Assembly: GCA_038503075.1 (NCBI GenBank)
Contig: JBCAML010000021.1
Coordinates: 496,001-560,000 of the forward strand
Reading direction: 5' to 3'
DNA from: Gyromitra esculenta
Taxonomy: Eukaryota > Ascomycota > Pezizomycetes > Pezizales > Discinaceae
DNA length: 64,000 nucleotides
The notes below the pieces were generated by a model. The model was not told where the DNA came from. It was given only the letters and a program-made list of their open reading frames with translations, and did not search any database. Below, piece after piece: positions 24,821 to 35,214 of this stretch (the first letter of the stretch is position 1; each line of letters begins with the position of its first letter). The translations under genes and the position numbers were made by a program.

Positions 24821-25448
24821 ACGTAATCGGGCGGGGAAAAAAAAGGGTACAAAAAAAATTATGAATATACCTAGACAAAAAAGTGGGAATGTCAGATGTC
24901 TTTTTTCTTTTTTTATGGTTCTAGAGCGCTGAAGGGAATGAATTGGATTTCAAATTATTTTGCTAGAGGAAATATTTTCAGTAAATGTGCAAAATTGCGA
25001 ATATTGTGTTTGAAATGTGTCTCTTGTAATAACTCCAATGTTCAGCTGAAAGCATGCTTATGATTAATAGGAGCAAGCGATGGTGAGTATCTTGGGAACG
25101 GAGAAAAACGGCTGAACTACTTTGCATATTAGGAAGTACTAAAATATGAAAATACAGTCTGGGTTGGGTTATCTGGTGTTTATGCAATGATTGAAGGCTT
25201 AGGTAGAGTTATTGGGCGAGGTTGAGAGAAGCTTTTGCGAGTCACCAAGGGCGCGTTACACAGACAGTCATGCCCTGCAACACTTCGCGACTCACCCCAC
25301 CAATATATAAATGGCGTCCCCGCGGTTTCCACTTCGCATCCTCCAGCTTCGATCACCAATAGCAGTGCCACACATTACCACTCGAGTCCACACTCCAGCA
25401 CCTATCGGACTAGTAAATTTAAACCAGCATTTGTCTCAATTTAACATA
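24821..25448. other. 3' flank of acl1 and promoter/leader of TPT1
   Basis: The stretch starts with A- and T-rich sequence after the acl1 stop, probably its polyadenylation region. A TATA-like ATATATAA sits near 25303-25309, just before an in-frame ATG at 25311 (see the TPT1 entry). No other gene is seen. Confidence 0.5.
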
Positions 25449-26585
25449 ATGTCTAGTGAAGCTGGGCGACAAGAAGGTAGCGGCCGCGGCGGTCGAGGAG
25501 GAAGAGGCGGAAGAGGCGGGCGACGAAGAGAAGACGATAATCCAGATAAAATAATTTCGAAAGCATTGTCCTGGGTGCTGCGTCATGGCGCTGAGAAGGA
25601 GGGATTGAAACTTCGGGGTGATGGGTATGCCAATGTCGCTGAACTGGTAAGTCGCATTAGAGAGTGAGAAGAGGGAGTGAGAAGAGAGAAATAAAATAAA
25701 ATAGGATAAAATAAAAGGACGAATAGTGTGACTAATAGGGATCTTGAATAGTTGGATATGCCAAAATTCAAGAAACTCGACTTGACATTTGAAAAGCTCC
25801 GCCAGATAGTCGCCGACAACGATAAGCAGCGGTACACGCTCGTGCCTGCTGCAGCTGTATCGACCCCCACCTCTGGAGACGGCGAGATTGTAGCCGGGGC
25901 CGCCGCCGCGAACCTTGAAACTAAAGACGGACCCACCACTGCACCCCCCGGAGAAGCCCCCGCTACAAGAATCGAAGAACCCCTCTCCAGCGACCCTGCA
26001 GACTTTTTGATCCGCGCAAATCAGGGCCACTCCATCGCTCTCTCGTCCGAGTCTCTACAGCTCACTCCACTGCTACCGCAAGACCTCCCAGTTGCTGTCC
26101 ACGGCACGTTCTACCCCTTCTACGAGGCCATCGTCGAGTCGGGCCACCTTTCACGTATGGGGCGGAATCATATACACCTTGCGGCGGCGGAAACGGGGGT
26201 GATCTCGGGGATGCGCGCTGATGCCGAGGTGCTGATATTTGTGGATGTTGTGCGCGCGGCAGAGGAGGGAGGGCTCAAGTTCTGGACGAGCGCGAATGGA
26301 GTCGTGTTGACAGAGGGAGACGCAGAAGGGCGGCTGGATCTAAGGTATGTACAGAGGATTGTGGATCGGAGGAATGGGCTGGGGCTGTTGTGGCAGGCTG
26401 GGGAAGTGGTGAAGGAGCTGCCATCGGGACTGAAGGGACGGAAGATTCCGATGGGGAAGCGTGGGAGGGGAGGCTCATCGAGGGGGCGAGGAAGAGGAGG
26501 GCAGTGTGCTCGGGGTGCGAGCAGATCTGGTAGCAAGGGTGGGGAAGGGTCGGGGGAGAGGGCGGTTGATGCGGGGGATCCGTAG
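25449..26585 (+). CDS. TPT1: tRNA 2'-phosphotransferase (Tpt1/KptA family)
   Basis: Two exons, 25449-25646 and 25752-26585, give 343 residues. The enzyme removes the 2'-phosphate left at the splice junction after fungal tRNA ligation, moving it to NAD+ to form ADP-ribose 1'',2''-cyclic phosphate. The signatures are present: WVLRHG (Arg45-His46), IRANQGHS (Arg154 region), RMGRNHIHLA and GMRADAEVLIFVD, which hold the Arg-His-Arg-Arg catalytic set of the family. An unconserved insert of about 50 residues lies between the N-terminal winged-helix part and the NAD-binding part. Both termini are Gly/Arg-rich (RGG repeats near residues 12-27; RGRGRGG near the C-terminus), suggesting RNA contact. I chose 25449 because it precedes the conserved domain directly; an in-frame ATG at 25311 would add a 46-residue leader. 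Confidence 0.93.
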
Positions 26586-28060
26586 AGGTGGTTTGTATAA
26601 GGTGCATTGTAGGGTCATGTATTCTCATTCTTCCAGCCCTTGTTGAGGATAACTATTTGGTAATTGGGATCGTGAGGTTCCAGTGGTTATGGGCATATTC
26701 AGAGATACGTTAAAGCACATGCACTGTTGCGAGTATTTGGGTGATGCAGAAAGCGTGCCAATATTATTTTATACCTATCTCTTGCACAGTTTCTACTTCC
26801 GTCACTCCCCACTATGTGCATGGTATTGCAAAGCAGGCGAAACATGAGATTTATTTGGCCCACTCCCGCTATCTGCCTCACACACCCACTCTCGTTTTCC
26901 TCCAGTTCTAGCTCCCTTTTGTCTCCTCCAACCTTCGACTCCATTTCCTTATGCTCGTCTGTGGCGTAATCACCCATCCAAGCCAGCCTGTCCGTAAGAA
27001 CACTAGAGGCTAAGCTGAATAAATCACTACATGTACTGCTGGATGGCCCCATCTTGCCCTTTTGTAAACTCTAGCTTTGTAAGTAGGGGGGCTCGACTGA
27101 TTTCCGATCAGGATTTCTGTAGAGTTCGTTTATAAGTACTTGGTGCAGTTAATTTGCTAGTGTTGGAATACTTGGCATTTACTCCTTAGGCGGGCTCTTG
27201 TATCTAGTTGGGCACTTTCTTACAGCTGACATTCTGTTGTGGTACCTACCCTGAGTCCAGGGGTAGATCCACGGCCTTTTTTCTTCTTGGCGCCAATTCA
27301 GTGTGTAGCAAGCCCAATTGCTCTACATGTACCTACTCTATACCCTCTCTGTAAACTACACACATCACTAGACGACTGATACTCGCCCTAGCTTACTAGT
27401 AAACATCGCTGGCGCTGGCGACCTCCCATGATTGGCTGCTGGCCCTGCCCGTAAAGTCGTCGTCATGGCGGTGGGGCTATTTGTCAAGAGCAGCAATACT
27501 CCGTACTTTGCAAACAGTTTCTATTCGGCAGTTAATAGACCTGTTTGGGCGCAGTCGTACTATGTCGGATCCTCAGGTTCCCGGCAGACAGCCAAGCATC
27601 AATACATGTAGCAGAGATGCATGTGCTATAGGTGCAGAAGCATTCGGAAACGAGCAAAGCAAGAGAACAGAGTCTTGGATGGGTATCAAGCAGGGCGCGG
27701 AAACGAAAGCAGGAACCTGGGGGCTTGGCCGAACCTTAAGTTTGCATGCAGGTTGATGCAGCGCCGTGTAGCGTGGTCGCACCCTGGCCGGGATAGCTGT
27801 GGCCGGACATGGGCCCATCTCTGGATCTGCGCCCTCCCGAAAAAAAAAGAAGGGGTACATGTAGTCGATCGTCGAAAGATCTCGGCGTGCCTCTCTCCTG
27901 CTTCGCGATAATTCCAGGGGAAGAAGGTACGGTGGTAATATAAGGGGATACCTTCATTCAATTCCTCACAGCAATCCTTAATTGGTGCAAAAAAAACCAT
28001 TTAATTCGATTTGTGCTTCTCCCTCATCCCTATTCTTTACGATTCGCAACAACAACTGTC
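26586..28060. promoter_or_regulatory. Intergenic upstream of ERG24 with four TACATGTA palindromes
   Basis: The stretch between the TPT1 stop and the ERG24 start has no supported gene. TACATGTA occurs at 27028, 27324, 27603 and 27856, with spacings of 296, 279 and 253 bases, the last about 200 bases before the ERG24 ATG. A TATA-like AATATAAG lies near 27936. The palindromes may be regulatory, but the same motif also occurs far from any gene. Confidence 0.5.
27028..27863. repeat. Cluster of four TACATGTA palindromes
   Basis: Copies at 27028, 27324, 27603 and 27856; flanks differ, so these are not copies of one longer repeat. Part of the window-wide excess described in the findings. Upstream of ERG24. 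Confidence 0.8.
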
Positions 28061-29475
28061 ATGACTGGCCATGGATATGAGTTTGGTGGCCCGTAAGTTT
28101 TTCTCTCTCTCTCGCGCGCGTTGCGTCGTAAGCTTAATTGATCGTTTTTCTAATTCGGCTTTTCTTATAGTCTGGGTGCACTGGGTGTTACTCTTGGGAC
28201 ACCATTCTTGACGTACGCACTTTATTTCACCTGCAATGAAGGTGGATGTCCCTCGCCCGAGTTCCTCGCGGACCCTGTCGGCACCTTCAAAACCTCGCTG
28301 TGGCCAGGCTGGTCGGGTATTTTTTCGGCGAAGGTCACGGCGCTCTACGCGGCGTACTGGTTCGCGCTTGTGGCGATGCAGTATATTCTGCCGGGGAAGA
28401 CAGCCCTGGGGGTGGTGTTGAAAGACGGGACGAGGTTGAAGTATAAGCTCAATGGTATGTCCGTTCTGGAGAAAGCGGGCAATTGCCTCATTAGAGCAAT
28501 TAACTAACACCGTGACCAGGCTTCGAATCGTTCATGCTCGTAGTAACCTACTGCGCGGCCATGACCTACAAAGAAGGACTCACCTGGTGGCTCTGGGCCT
28601 TCATCTGGGACAACTTCCTCCAGCTAATAACCGGAACCCTAATCTTCTCCACGGCTGTCGCCTTCTACTGCTACATATCCTCCTTCTTCACCGGCGAGAT
28701 CCTCGCCAGCGACTCCGGTAACATTCTCTACGACTGGTTCATCGGCCGTCCTCTCAACCCCCGCATCCACTCCCTCGACCTGAAGTCTTTCTGCGAGCTC
28801 CGTCCGGGCATGATTATGTGGCCACTCCTCAACTTCGCCTTCCTATCACACCAATACACCACCCACGGCCGCATCACCGACTCCATGGTCCTCGTCAACA
28901 TCCTCCAATTCTGGTACGTCTTCGACAGCCTATGGAACGAGCCCGCAGTCCTGACAACCATGGACATCACCACCGACGGCTTCGGGTTCATGTTAGCGTT
29001 CGGCGACCTCTGCTGGCTGCCACTGGTATACTCTCTGCAAGCGCGCCACCTCGCCAGCCACCCCGTCGACCTGGGCCTCCTCGGGCTCGCCGGGATCCTC
29101 GCCGTGCAGGGCGTGGGCTACTACACCTTCCGCGGTGCCAACGGCACCAAAAACACCTTCAGGACCAACCCGGAGGATCCCAGCGTGAAGCACATCAAAT
29201 ACATTGAGACCAAGAGCGGGAGCAAGCTGATGGTTAGCGGGTGGTGGGGCATCAGCAGACACGTTAATTACCTTGGCGACTGGGTCATGGCGTGGGCGTG
29301 GTGTCTGCCTACGGGGTTTGCAACGCCGATTCCGTATTTCTACGTTGTGTATTTTGCGGTGTTGCTGCTGCACAGGGAGCGCAGAGACGAGGCGAAGTGT
29401 ATGATCAAGTACGGGGCGGATTGGAAGAGGTATACCAGCGTGGTTAGGTATAGGATTGTTCCGGGTGTTTATTAG
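28061..29475 (+). CDS. ERG24: C-14 sterol reductase (ergosterol pathway)
   Basis: Three exons, 28061-28092, 28171-28454 and 28520-29475, for 423 residues. The enzyme reduces the C14-C15 double bond left by lanosterol 14-demethylase, using NADPH, in the ER membrane. Eight or so hydrophobic segments are visible. The C-terminal signature is clear: SGWWGISRHVNYLGDW, then HRERRDEAKCMIKYG and a terminal RYRIVPGVY, as in the ERG4/ERG24 and lamin-B-receptor family. The conserved LLLHRERRDE loop holds the cofactor-binding residues of the family. The first exon codes only about 11 residues (MTGHGYEFGGP), a common N-terminus in the family. Downstream of the ATP-citrate lyase pair, but on its own promoter. 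ERG24 is the target of morpholine fungicides. Confidence 0.95.
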
Positions 29476-30504
29476 GTTGTATCCCATATGCATAGAGTTA
29501 TAGAGAGGGAGCCGTGGCGTGGGGGGGGGGTTGGGGGGGTGGGCGTAATGTTATGTAATGCTAGTAGTGTTGGGCTTAGATATTAATGAAATACTTGTTC
29601 CTCCTCTCGGTATATTCTGTAATATCTGCTTTGCTAGGGATTACTACATGTAGTAGTAGCTCACTCATAATCACGGACTGCCTCGGGATGTCGATGTTAA
29701 GACCAGATCCCCTATTTCCCACCCTCACCTCACTGTTTAGAAAGTGCGTCACGATACACGCACCAGTATCCCCCATACCCGGCTTCGCACAGCACGAGAA
29801 CGTCGGGGGGCCCCAACCCCCGAGCGCGATCGTTGCGAATCATCGTGAGTGGGCGTGGACCCGCGAGTTCACCAGTTTCACGATTCTGTAGTTTTTTTGG
29901 TTCTGCGCTCCTACGGATTCCGAGGCTGGAGCACAGGAGTCTGTTTAGTGCGCGACAGGGCTGGTGGTGGTGGAGGGAGGAAGCGGGTTCGTGTCATTGT
30001 CTATCACTCGGATTATGTTTTCGGCACTTTGTTGGATATACCACATAGATAGATAGATAGATATTTCATACATCGCAGGATATACCACATACCACATATA
30101 CATGTATCTGTAGGCTTCCTAGGGCTCACTTCATCCGACGGGATATGGGGTCGGCTGGGGGTCTTAGCTACACGTACTATGCTACAGACTGGTTTATGTG
30201 GCTCTATGTAGGAGTATATGTGTATACATACATGTATATATAGGGATCCTATGCCCGTTCTTTGGTTCTCTACTTTACCGACCGGTCTACGCATGTCCGG
30301 TTGCAGTGCGTGCTCGTTCTGCTCAACCATGGTTTAATTGTTTGTTATTTCACCTGGCACATGTTGTCAGCATGCTTGGGATTATGTACTTGTTTATTTT
30401 AGCTACATACCTGTATTTGTTTACTTAGCACATGCAATCCCGTAGGTTATGGTGCTCTTAAAACATACAAAAAAAGGCAGTCGAGCTGAGGCAAGGGAGA
30501 GGGT
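29476..30504. other. Intergenic with GATA microsatellite and palindromes
   Basis: The 3' flank of ERG24 starts with a G-rich run near 29520-29540. A (ATAG)n microsatellite covers about 30045-30062. TACATGTA sits at 29645, 30099 and 30229. No gene is supported. Confidence 0.5.
30045..30062. repeat. (ATAG)n microsatellite
   Basis: About 4.5 perfect ATAG units. It is not within a gene. Confidence 0.85.
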
Positions 30505-30770
30505 ATGGTCAAACTGCTATTAGAGAAGGGAGCTAATGTTAATGCGCGTCATTCCGGCGATGGGGGAGAGGATTCGCTCCGCTGCATTTTGTAGTGGTGT
30601 ATAGTAGTTTGGTAGCAGCTAGAATTTTTCTTGAAAATGGAGCTGATGTTACGTTACGGTGTGATTCGGGATTTACAACTCTTGATGCTGCGAGGGAGGA
30701 GGAGAGAGAGGAAATGGTTGAACTGCTGGGGGGTATCGGTGTTATGACTATTGGCTTTAATGTGGGCTAG
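30505..30770 (+). pseudogene. Ankyrin-repeat gene remnant, frameshifted
   Basis: About 88 codons of ankyrin repeat can be read but in two frames. Frame one from 30505 gives MVKLLLEKGANVNARHSG, the canonical helix-turn-beta end of a repeat, and runs to a stop near 30590. Frame two from 30579 continues PLHFVV...ARIFLENGADV, then FTTLDAAREEEREEMVELL, ending at the stop 30768-30770. The expected linker TPLH falls at the shift, so the break is an indel of one or two bases. There is no start exon nearby. This is a decayed fragment of an ankyrin-repeat protein, a gene type often duplicated in ascomycetes. Sequencing error is possible but the lack of a start or upstream domain favours a true remnant. 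Confidence 0.7.
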
Positions 30771-31237
30771 TTTTTTGTCTCTGGTTATATTATTATTAGA
30801 CCTTGATGTATATCTAGATATACATTATGCCCTGTTTGAGCTACTAAAACAATACATGTATTGAGCATATCCTACCTACACATGGAGATGAAGCCTCGAA
30901 GGTTTACTCCCAGAGTTGACGGTTGATAGCCTATGGCTAGGTAGATCTTCTACCAGTTGGCTGAAGTTTGTGAGGGCGACAGAATTATGGACTGTGGTGT
31001 GTCCGCTTGATTAATTCCTGGGTTCAAAACTAGGTTTTCCAAGTGGTAGAAGTAATACTGCTACAACACTACTATCATCTGCAATCCCAAACTCCGAATA
31101 ACGACAGCCGGGTAACGTTTGGCCACCAAGCTCTAGGCGCCGAAGACGTCAGCGCTTCCCATCACCTCTCTCCTCCCCATCGTCTCTCGATCTCTTCTTC
31201 TACCTTGATACACTGCTTTTTCTCTTATATCTTCACC
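30771..31237. promoter_or_regulatory. Upstream of the MRH receptor gene
   Basis: The stretch holds one TACATGTA (30853-30860), and a C/T-rich leader from about 31160 to 31235 before the receptor start. No gene is seen. Confidence 0.4.
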
Positions 31238-32709
31238 ATGAGGTTCTGGTTAACCTCCCCCCGCGCTGAATCGCTCTTCCTTTTCTTCGTGCTCGTGCTC
31301 CAAGTAACAGCTGCCGACCCCCCAGTTGCAGAAGACCCTGAGACTCCCGAGAATCACGACCCCCCATGTACCGTCACCTCACCGCACTCCGGGAACTTCT
31401 TCGACCTTAGGCCGTTGATCCGTATTCCCGGGAAGACACCCTCGCAAACGGACTGGCTCGCGAAGGGTCTCGACTATAGCGCCAACTTCACCATAAACAT
31501 CTGCGCACCAGTATTAGCCGATACGTCAGACGTGGAGGGTCTCAAAGGGGAAGCTCGGAAGAACGTTAGCGCGCTCTACGACAAGGACGGAGAGCAATTT
31601 TCAATCGGGTTTGTTTTGGATACTTCTCGCGTCTCCGGTTACGACTAACGTTGCGTGCAGGAGCGTGTCAACAAAACCCTATTTCCGAGGCCGCAAGCTC
31701 GTGATCGAATATACCGATGGATCGCCGTGTCCCGACGCACCGAAGCTCCGCAAGTCAACCTTTATGTCTCTGATGTGCGACCGGGAGCTGTTCCAGAAAG
31801 CCTCCATCTCCTTCGTTGGCCAGGCGAATGAATGTGCGTATTTCTTCGAGGTTCGGACCGCGTCGGCATGTCCTACCGTAAAAGCGCAGGCGCTTGGACC
31901 AATCAGTGTTTTTGGGATTATGTGAGTCCTGTCTTGCCCAGTTTTCTAGGAAGGGGTTACTGACGGATGGGGTTAGTGGGCTGGTCGCGGCAGTGGTGTA
32001 CTGTGTTGGTGGTTGCGTGTATCAGAGGACTGTGATGCATGCTAGGGGGTGGAGACAGATACCACATTACCATGCCTGGGCGGGTGCGCTTGGGTTTTTC
32101 TGGGTGCGTTTTCTGCTGCCTTTGAATGTGTTTCATTTATTTTCTTCGTCCCCCAGTATCACGTCGTTACCAGCACACCGGCCGTCTCAGGAGGAAGGGG
32201 GCGCAAAGTTCTCGGGAGGGAACGCTGGGCGCAGAGATATGCAAGAGTAGAAACTTGCTGGCCTCAGCCGTGTGTGGGAATTATATCCACTTCACTCCTT
32301 TCTCTCTTTCTTTGATAGATAGATTTGCCCTCTTTCTTTCTCTTTCTCCTTCTCTCTCGCTCCTTTGCCATACCGGTCATACATAATCTTCTCTTGTACT
32401 CGCTACACGCACCCCTACCTTTCCTTCTCTCAGTAGAAAAACAATCATGCTAGCATCCGCTAACATTTCTTTCTCCCGTCCTATTAGGATCTCCTGAACA
32501 CAATCTGGACCAAATTCATCGAGTGTCTCCCTCTCCCGTCCTCGCTCCGGGGGCGCCAGACCGGGTATGGCCGTATTGGCAGCAACGGGTTCGGAGCACG
32601 GACTGTCGGTGGAGACAGGATTGGGGGCGTCGGAGCGAGGAGAGATAGTCTGGATGACGAGAACCAGCTTATTGATGAGCTGGATGAGGATTGGGGTGAT
32701 GAGCCGTAA
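31238..32709 (+). CDS. MRL1: Mannose-6-phosphate-receptor-homology sorting receptor (Mrl1-like)
   Basis: Four exons by my reading: 31238-31608, 31661-31921, 31977-32103 and 32488-32709, for 326 residues. A signal peptide (hydrophobic SLFLFFVLVLQVTAA) is followed by a luminal MRH domain with paired cysteines (PPCTV, NICAPV, GSPCPDA, LMCDREL, NECAYFF, SACPT). One membrane segment follows (ISVFGIIGLVAAVVYCVGGC), then a cytosolic tail with HARGWRQIPHY. The last exon ends DDENQLIDELDEDWGDEP, which contains an acidic-dileucine-type signal (DENQLI) as used by GGA/AP adaptors. The family binds cargo between Golgi and endosome or vacuole. The terminal exon was chosen because its tail is conserved among fungal homologues. 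Intron 3 is 384 nt, far longer than the other two (52 and 55 nt), and allows alternative ends. Confidence 0.82.
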
Positions 32710-33179
32710 GGGATATGGGAGAGGGGAAGGGGTAAAAAAGGATTGTATATCTGTATTTTGGTACTTGCTTCTTGGTACTTGTTTCTTTGGCGGTATCGGG
32801 CACTGGGACTATTATTTAGGAAACGGCGTTGTTTGCTTTCTTCAAACTTTTCAGGCGGGCTGTAGGGTAGGATATGAGTAGATGGTCTGGGCTGGGCTGG
32901 ATAGGGCGGTATGGTATAAAGGGGAAGAGAGGAGGGTGTGTTTCTTTGGTGCACTTTATTCCCGGAATGGTTCTATAGTTTGGAGGATGCGGATCATGGA
33001 ATGTCACTCGCAGTTGTATTAGATGAAAGTTGTTCCCAGACAGCATAGCGCAGAAAACGAATATACCATCGTTACCTTTTATCGCTATATACCAGAACCA
33101 ACCCACGCAAACCCACAAGAAAAAGAAAAAAAGAAAGAAAAAAGACCTAAGCCCAAGCCCAAGCCCACCCACCCTGCTA
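32710..33179. other. Intergenic between convergent genes
   Basis: This 470-base stretch separates the 3' ends of the MRH receptor and SLD2. It has A/G-rich and C/A-rich low-complexity parts (for example AAGCCC repeats near 33148-33170). No gene. Confidence 0.6.
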
Positions 33180-34759
33180 CTACCTCCTCTTCCTCGAAAA
33201 CCTCCCGCCCCCATTCCCGGCTTTGGCGCCTTTACTCCCGCGAATATTCAACCTCTTATAATTCGCATGGGCCTTCTCACTAATCTTCCTCGCCGCCTTC
33301 TTGACCACACTCTTCCCCTTCTCAGCCACGCTCTTTGCGTTCTCCTCCGCCACGATCTTGGCCCTCTTTGCTCTCGCCACCTCTCTGGGGTCCGCACTCC
33401 CCTCCCCTCCTTCTCCTTCTCCTTCTGGCGGCGGCGGCGGTGGAGCGTCAAGATCCGATAGCTCCTCGTCGTCGTATCCCGCGCTCGGCAGCTCCGCTTC
33501 CTCCGGATTCGGCGGCGGCGGCGGCGCATTCGGGTCTTCTGGGTGCGAGATTTTGCCGACGGGGCGCACTGGCTATGTCAGCGCCTGTGTACTATCCACA
33601 CACACCCACCACACACCACACATACAAGGGGGAGAGGGGGGAGGGGGGAGGGGGTTAGTACTAATAACTCTCCGATGCTGCCTCTTCAGGCCCTTTTTCC
33701 GCCACTTTGGCGCCGCTTCAGCACTCGGTTCTTCTTCGCGTACGTCGTCTACCCACGCGCCTAGTGGCGCCGGCGGCAGTCCGGTGTTGGGGTCGTTTTC
33801 TAGCACTTTTGCTGCAGTAGCAGTAGCAGTAGCAGTCGTAGCAGCGGTGGTGGTGGTGGTGGTGGTGGTGGTGGGGGTGGTGTTCTCCAGCTCCCGTAGC
33901 GCTTCTTCGTCGTCGCCGTGCGCCTCGTCCTCCATCTTCCGCAGCTCCGCCACCATGCTGCTGAGCCCGCGGACTGGGGGCTGCAGCGGCCGCGGAACGG
34001 GGGGGCTGTCGAGGAAGGTGCTGTAGGTGTTTGATCTCCTCAGGAACGAAGGAGTCGTCAGCACGTCTTTATGTCCACCGCCCCCCGCAGCAGCAGGGAG
34101 GAGGGAGCGTTTTGACGGGGTTTCAGACAGCTCGTGGGCTTTCCGCTTCCGCGGGGTGGTGCACGGCGACGCAGAGACGCGCGAGGGCTGGGGGGTGCCC
34201 GTGGAGTGCTCGCGGTGGGGACGGTGGGTTGGCGAGTCGGCGAAGGATTCGAAGATGCCGAGGATCCTCCCCATTTTCTGGGGCGTGGGGCCGACGGTCT
34301 CGGGGCGGTTGCCGAAGAGACGGCGGCCGCGGGTGGAGAGCGGGGACTCGTACATGTCGGTGTAGGGCTTGGTCGGGGTCTTGAAGATGTCGGGGGCGGG
34401 GGCGGGGCTTGGAGCTCTTGGAGCTGGCGGGGCGGGAGTAGGAGGGGGCGAACGGGTCGCTGTTGTTGGCGGGGGCGGGGGCGGGCTGCGAGGGCTGCGG
34501 GGGCTGCGGGGGCTGCGGGGGCGGGGACCGCAGTTTCGAGTACTCTTTGTACTTCGCGGCTGGTTGGAGGGTCAGCATTCGTGCGGGAGAGCGGCAATGG
34601 ACATCCGCAGGGAGGGAACTCACCGATTCTCGCGTCCTTCTTGACTTCCTCGCGCGTGGGCTTGCGGCCGTCGTGCGCGTCGGCGAATGCGCGCTCCCAT
34701 TCCTTGAGTTCCTGGCGGAGCTTCAGGGCGTGCGAAGAGTGGGGCTCTGCGGGCGGCAT
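33180..34759 (-). CDS. SLD2: DNA replication regulator Sld2 (RecQL4 N-terminal homologue), frame break in exon 2
   Basis: Exon 1 is 34759-34624, and an intron of 64 nt leads in frame to exon 2 (34559-33662). The N-terminus (LRQELKEWERAFADAH, then RIAAKYKEYSKLR) is the Sld2 signature. Later blocks (DIFKTPTKPYTDMYESPLST, GPTPQKMGRILGIF, RRVIMRPVGKI) are also diagnostic; the last is rebuilt by an intron 33661-33569. However, the first block and the middle blocks are in different frames: the shift occurs in the C-rich tract between about 34400 and 34540. A 43-nt intron (GTCCCC...GCAG) or a one-base indel would both repair it. Sld2 is phosphorylated by CDK to bind Dpb11 and start replication; several S/T-P sites are present. 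A poly-Thr/Ala stretch lies in the middle. The gene is GC-rich. It is divergent from the CSN12 gene. Confidence 0.85.
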
Positions 34760-35214
34760 TGTAGCGACTGCGGGGTCTTTGGAGCGGGGGGGCGGGGGGG
34801 GCGGCGAGAGCGGAGGGTGAATGATCGAGGGGAGCGTGTCGTGCTGTTTCGTTTGTCTGCGGGTCAAGTATCAACTCGTCCAGAAGCAGAAGAGATGCAC
34901 AACCGCGTCCGCAGTCCCACCAATAGAGCGATTAACAGGCCCGATCCGAGGCCCGGATCCAGGCGCGATGGCTGCAGCGAATCGGAGACTCTGCGATTTA
35001 ATGGAGCAGCCCTGTGCAGCGCTGTCCTGTGTCTCTGAGTCGGGCTGTCTGTCGCTCGCCCGGATGTCTGCGCGCCCCGCGTCAAGTACCTACATGTGCT
35101 TTGTCTGTCTCGGCGCGGCTGCGGGCTCAGGGCAAGGGCTGGCCTCTTGGCAACAGCATCCATCCACAACCCCCCGACAAGCCGCAAGCCGCACCTCCCC
35201 GCCAATCCGCACCA
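34760..35214. promoter_or_regulatory. Divergent promoter between SLD2 and the CSN12 gene
   Basis: This 455-base stretch lies between two divergent starts and is GC-rich. A long open frame continues upstream of the CSN12 start on the plus strand but lacks conservation and is taken as leader sequence. TATA-like elements are not evident. Confidence 0.6.

Larger units (their letters stand above)
29645..30860. repeat. Cluster of four TACATGTA palindromes
   Basis: Copies at 29645, 30099, 30229 and 30853, between ERG24 and the MRH receptor. Flanks differ between copies. Confidence 0.8.

Noticed and set aside
33301..34820. Several long plus-strand open frames
   Set aside because: Antisense of SLD2, caused by the high GC content and low-complexity segments.
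35014..35214. In-frame upstream extension of the CSN12-like protein
   Set aside because: The added residues are Cys/Arg/Pro-rich, not family-like; the conserved beginning starts at 35215.
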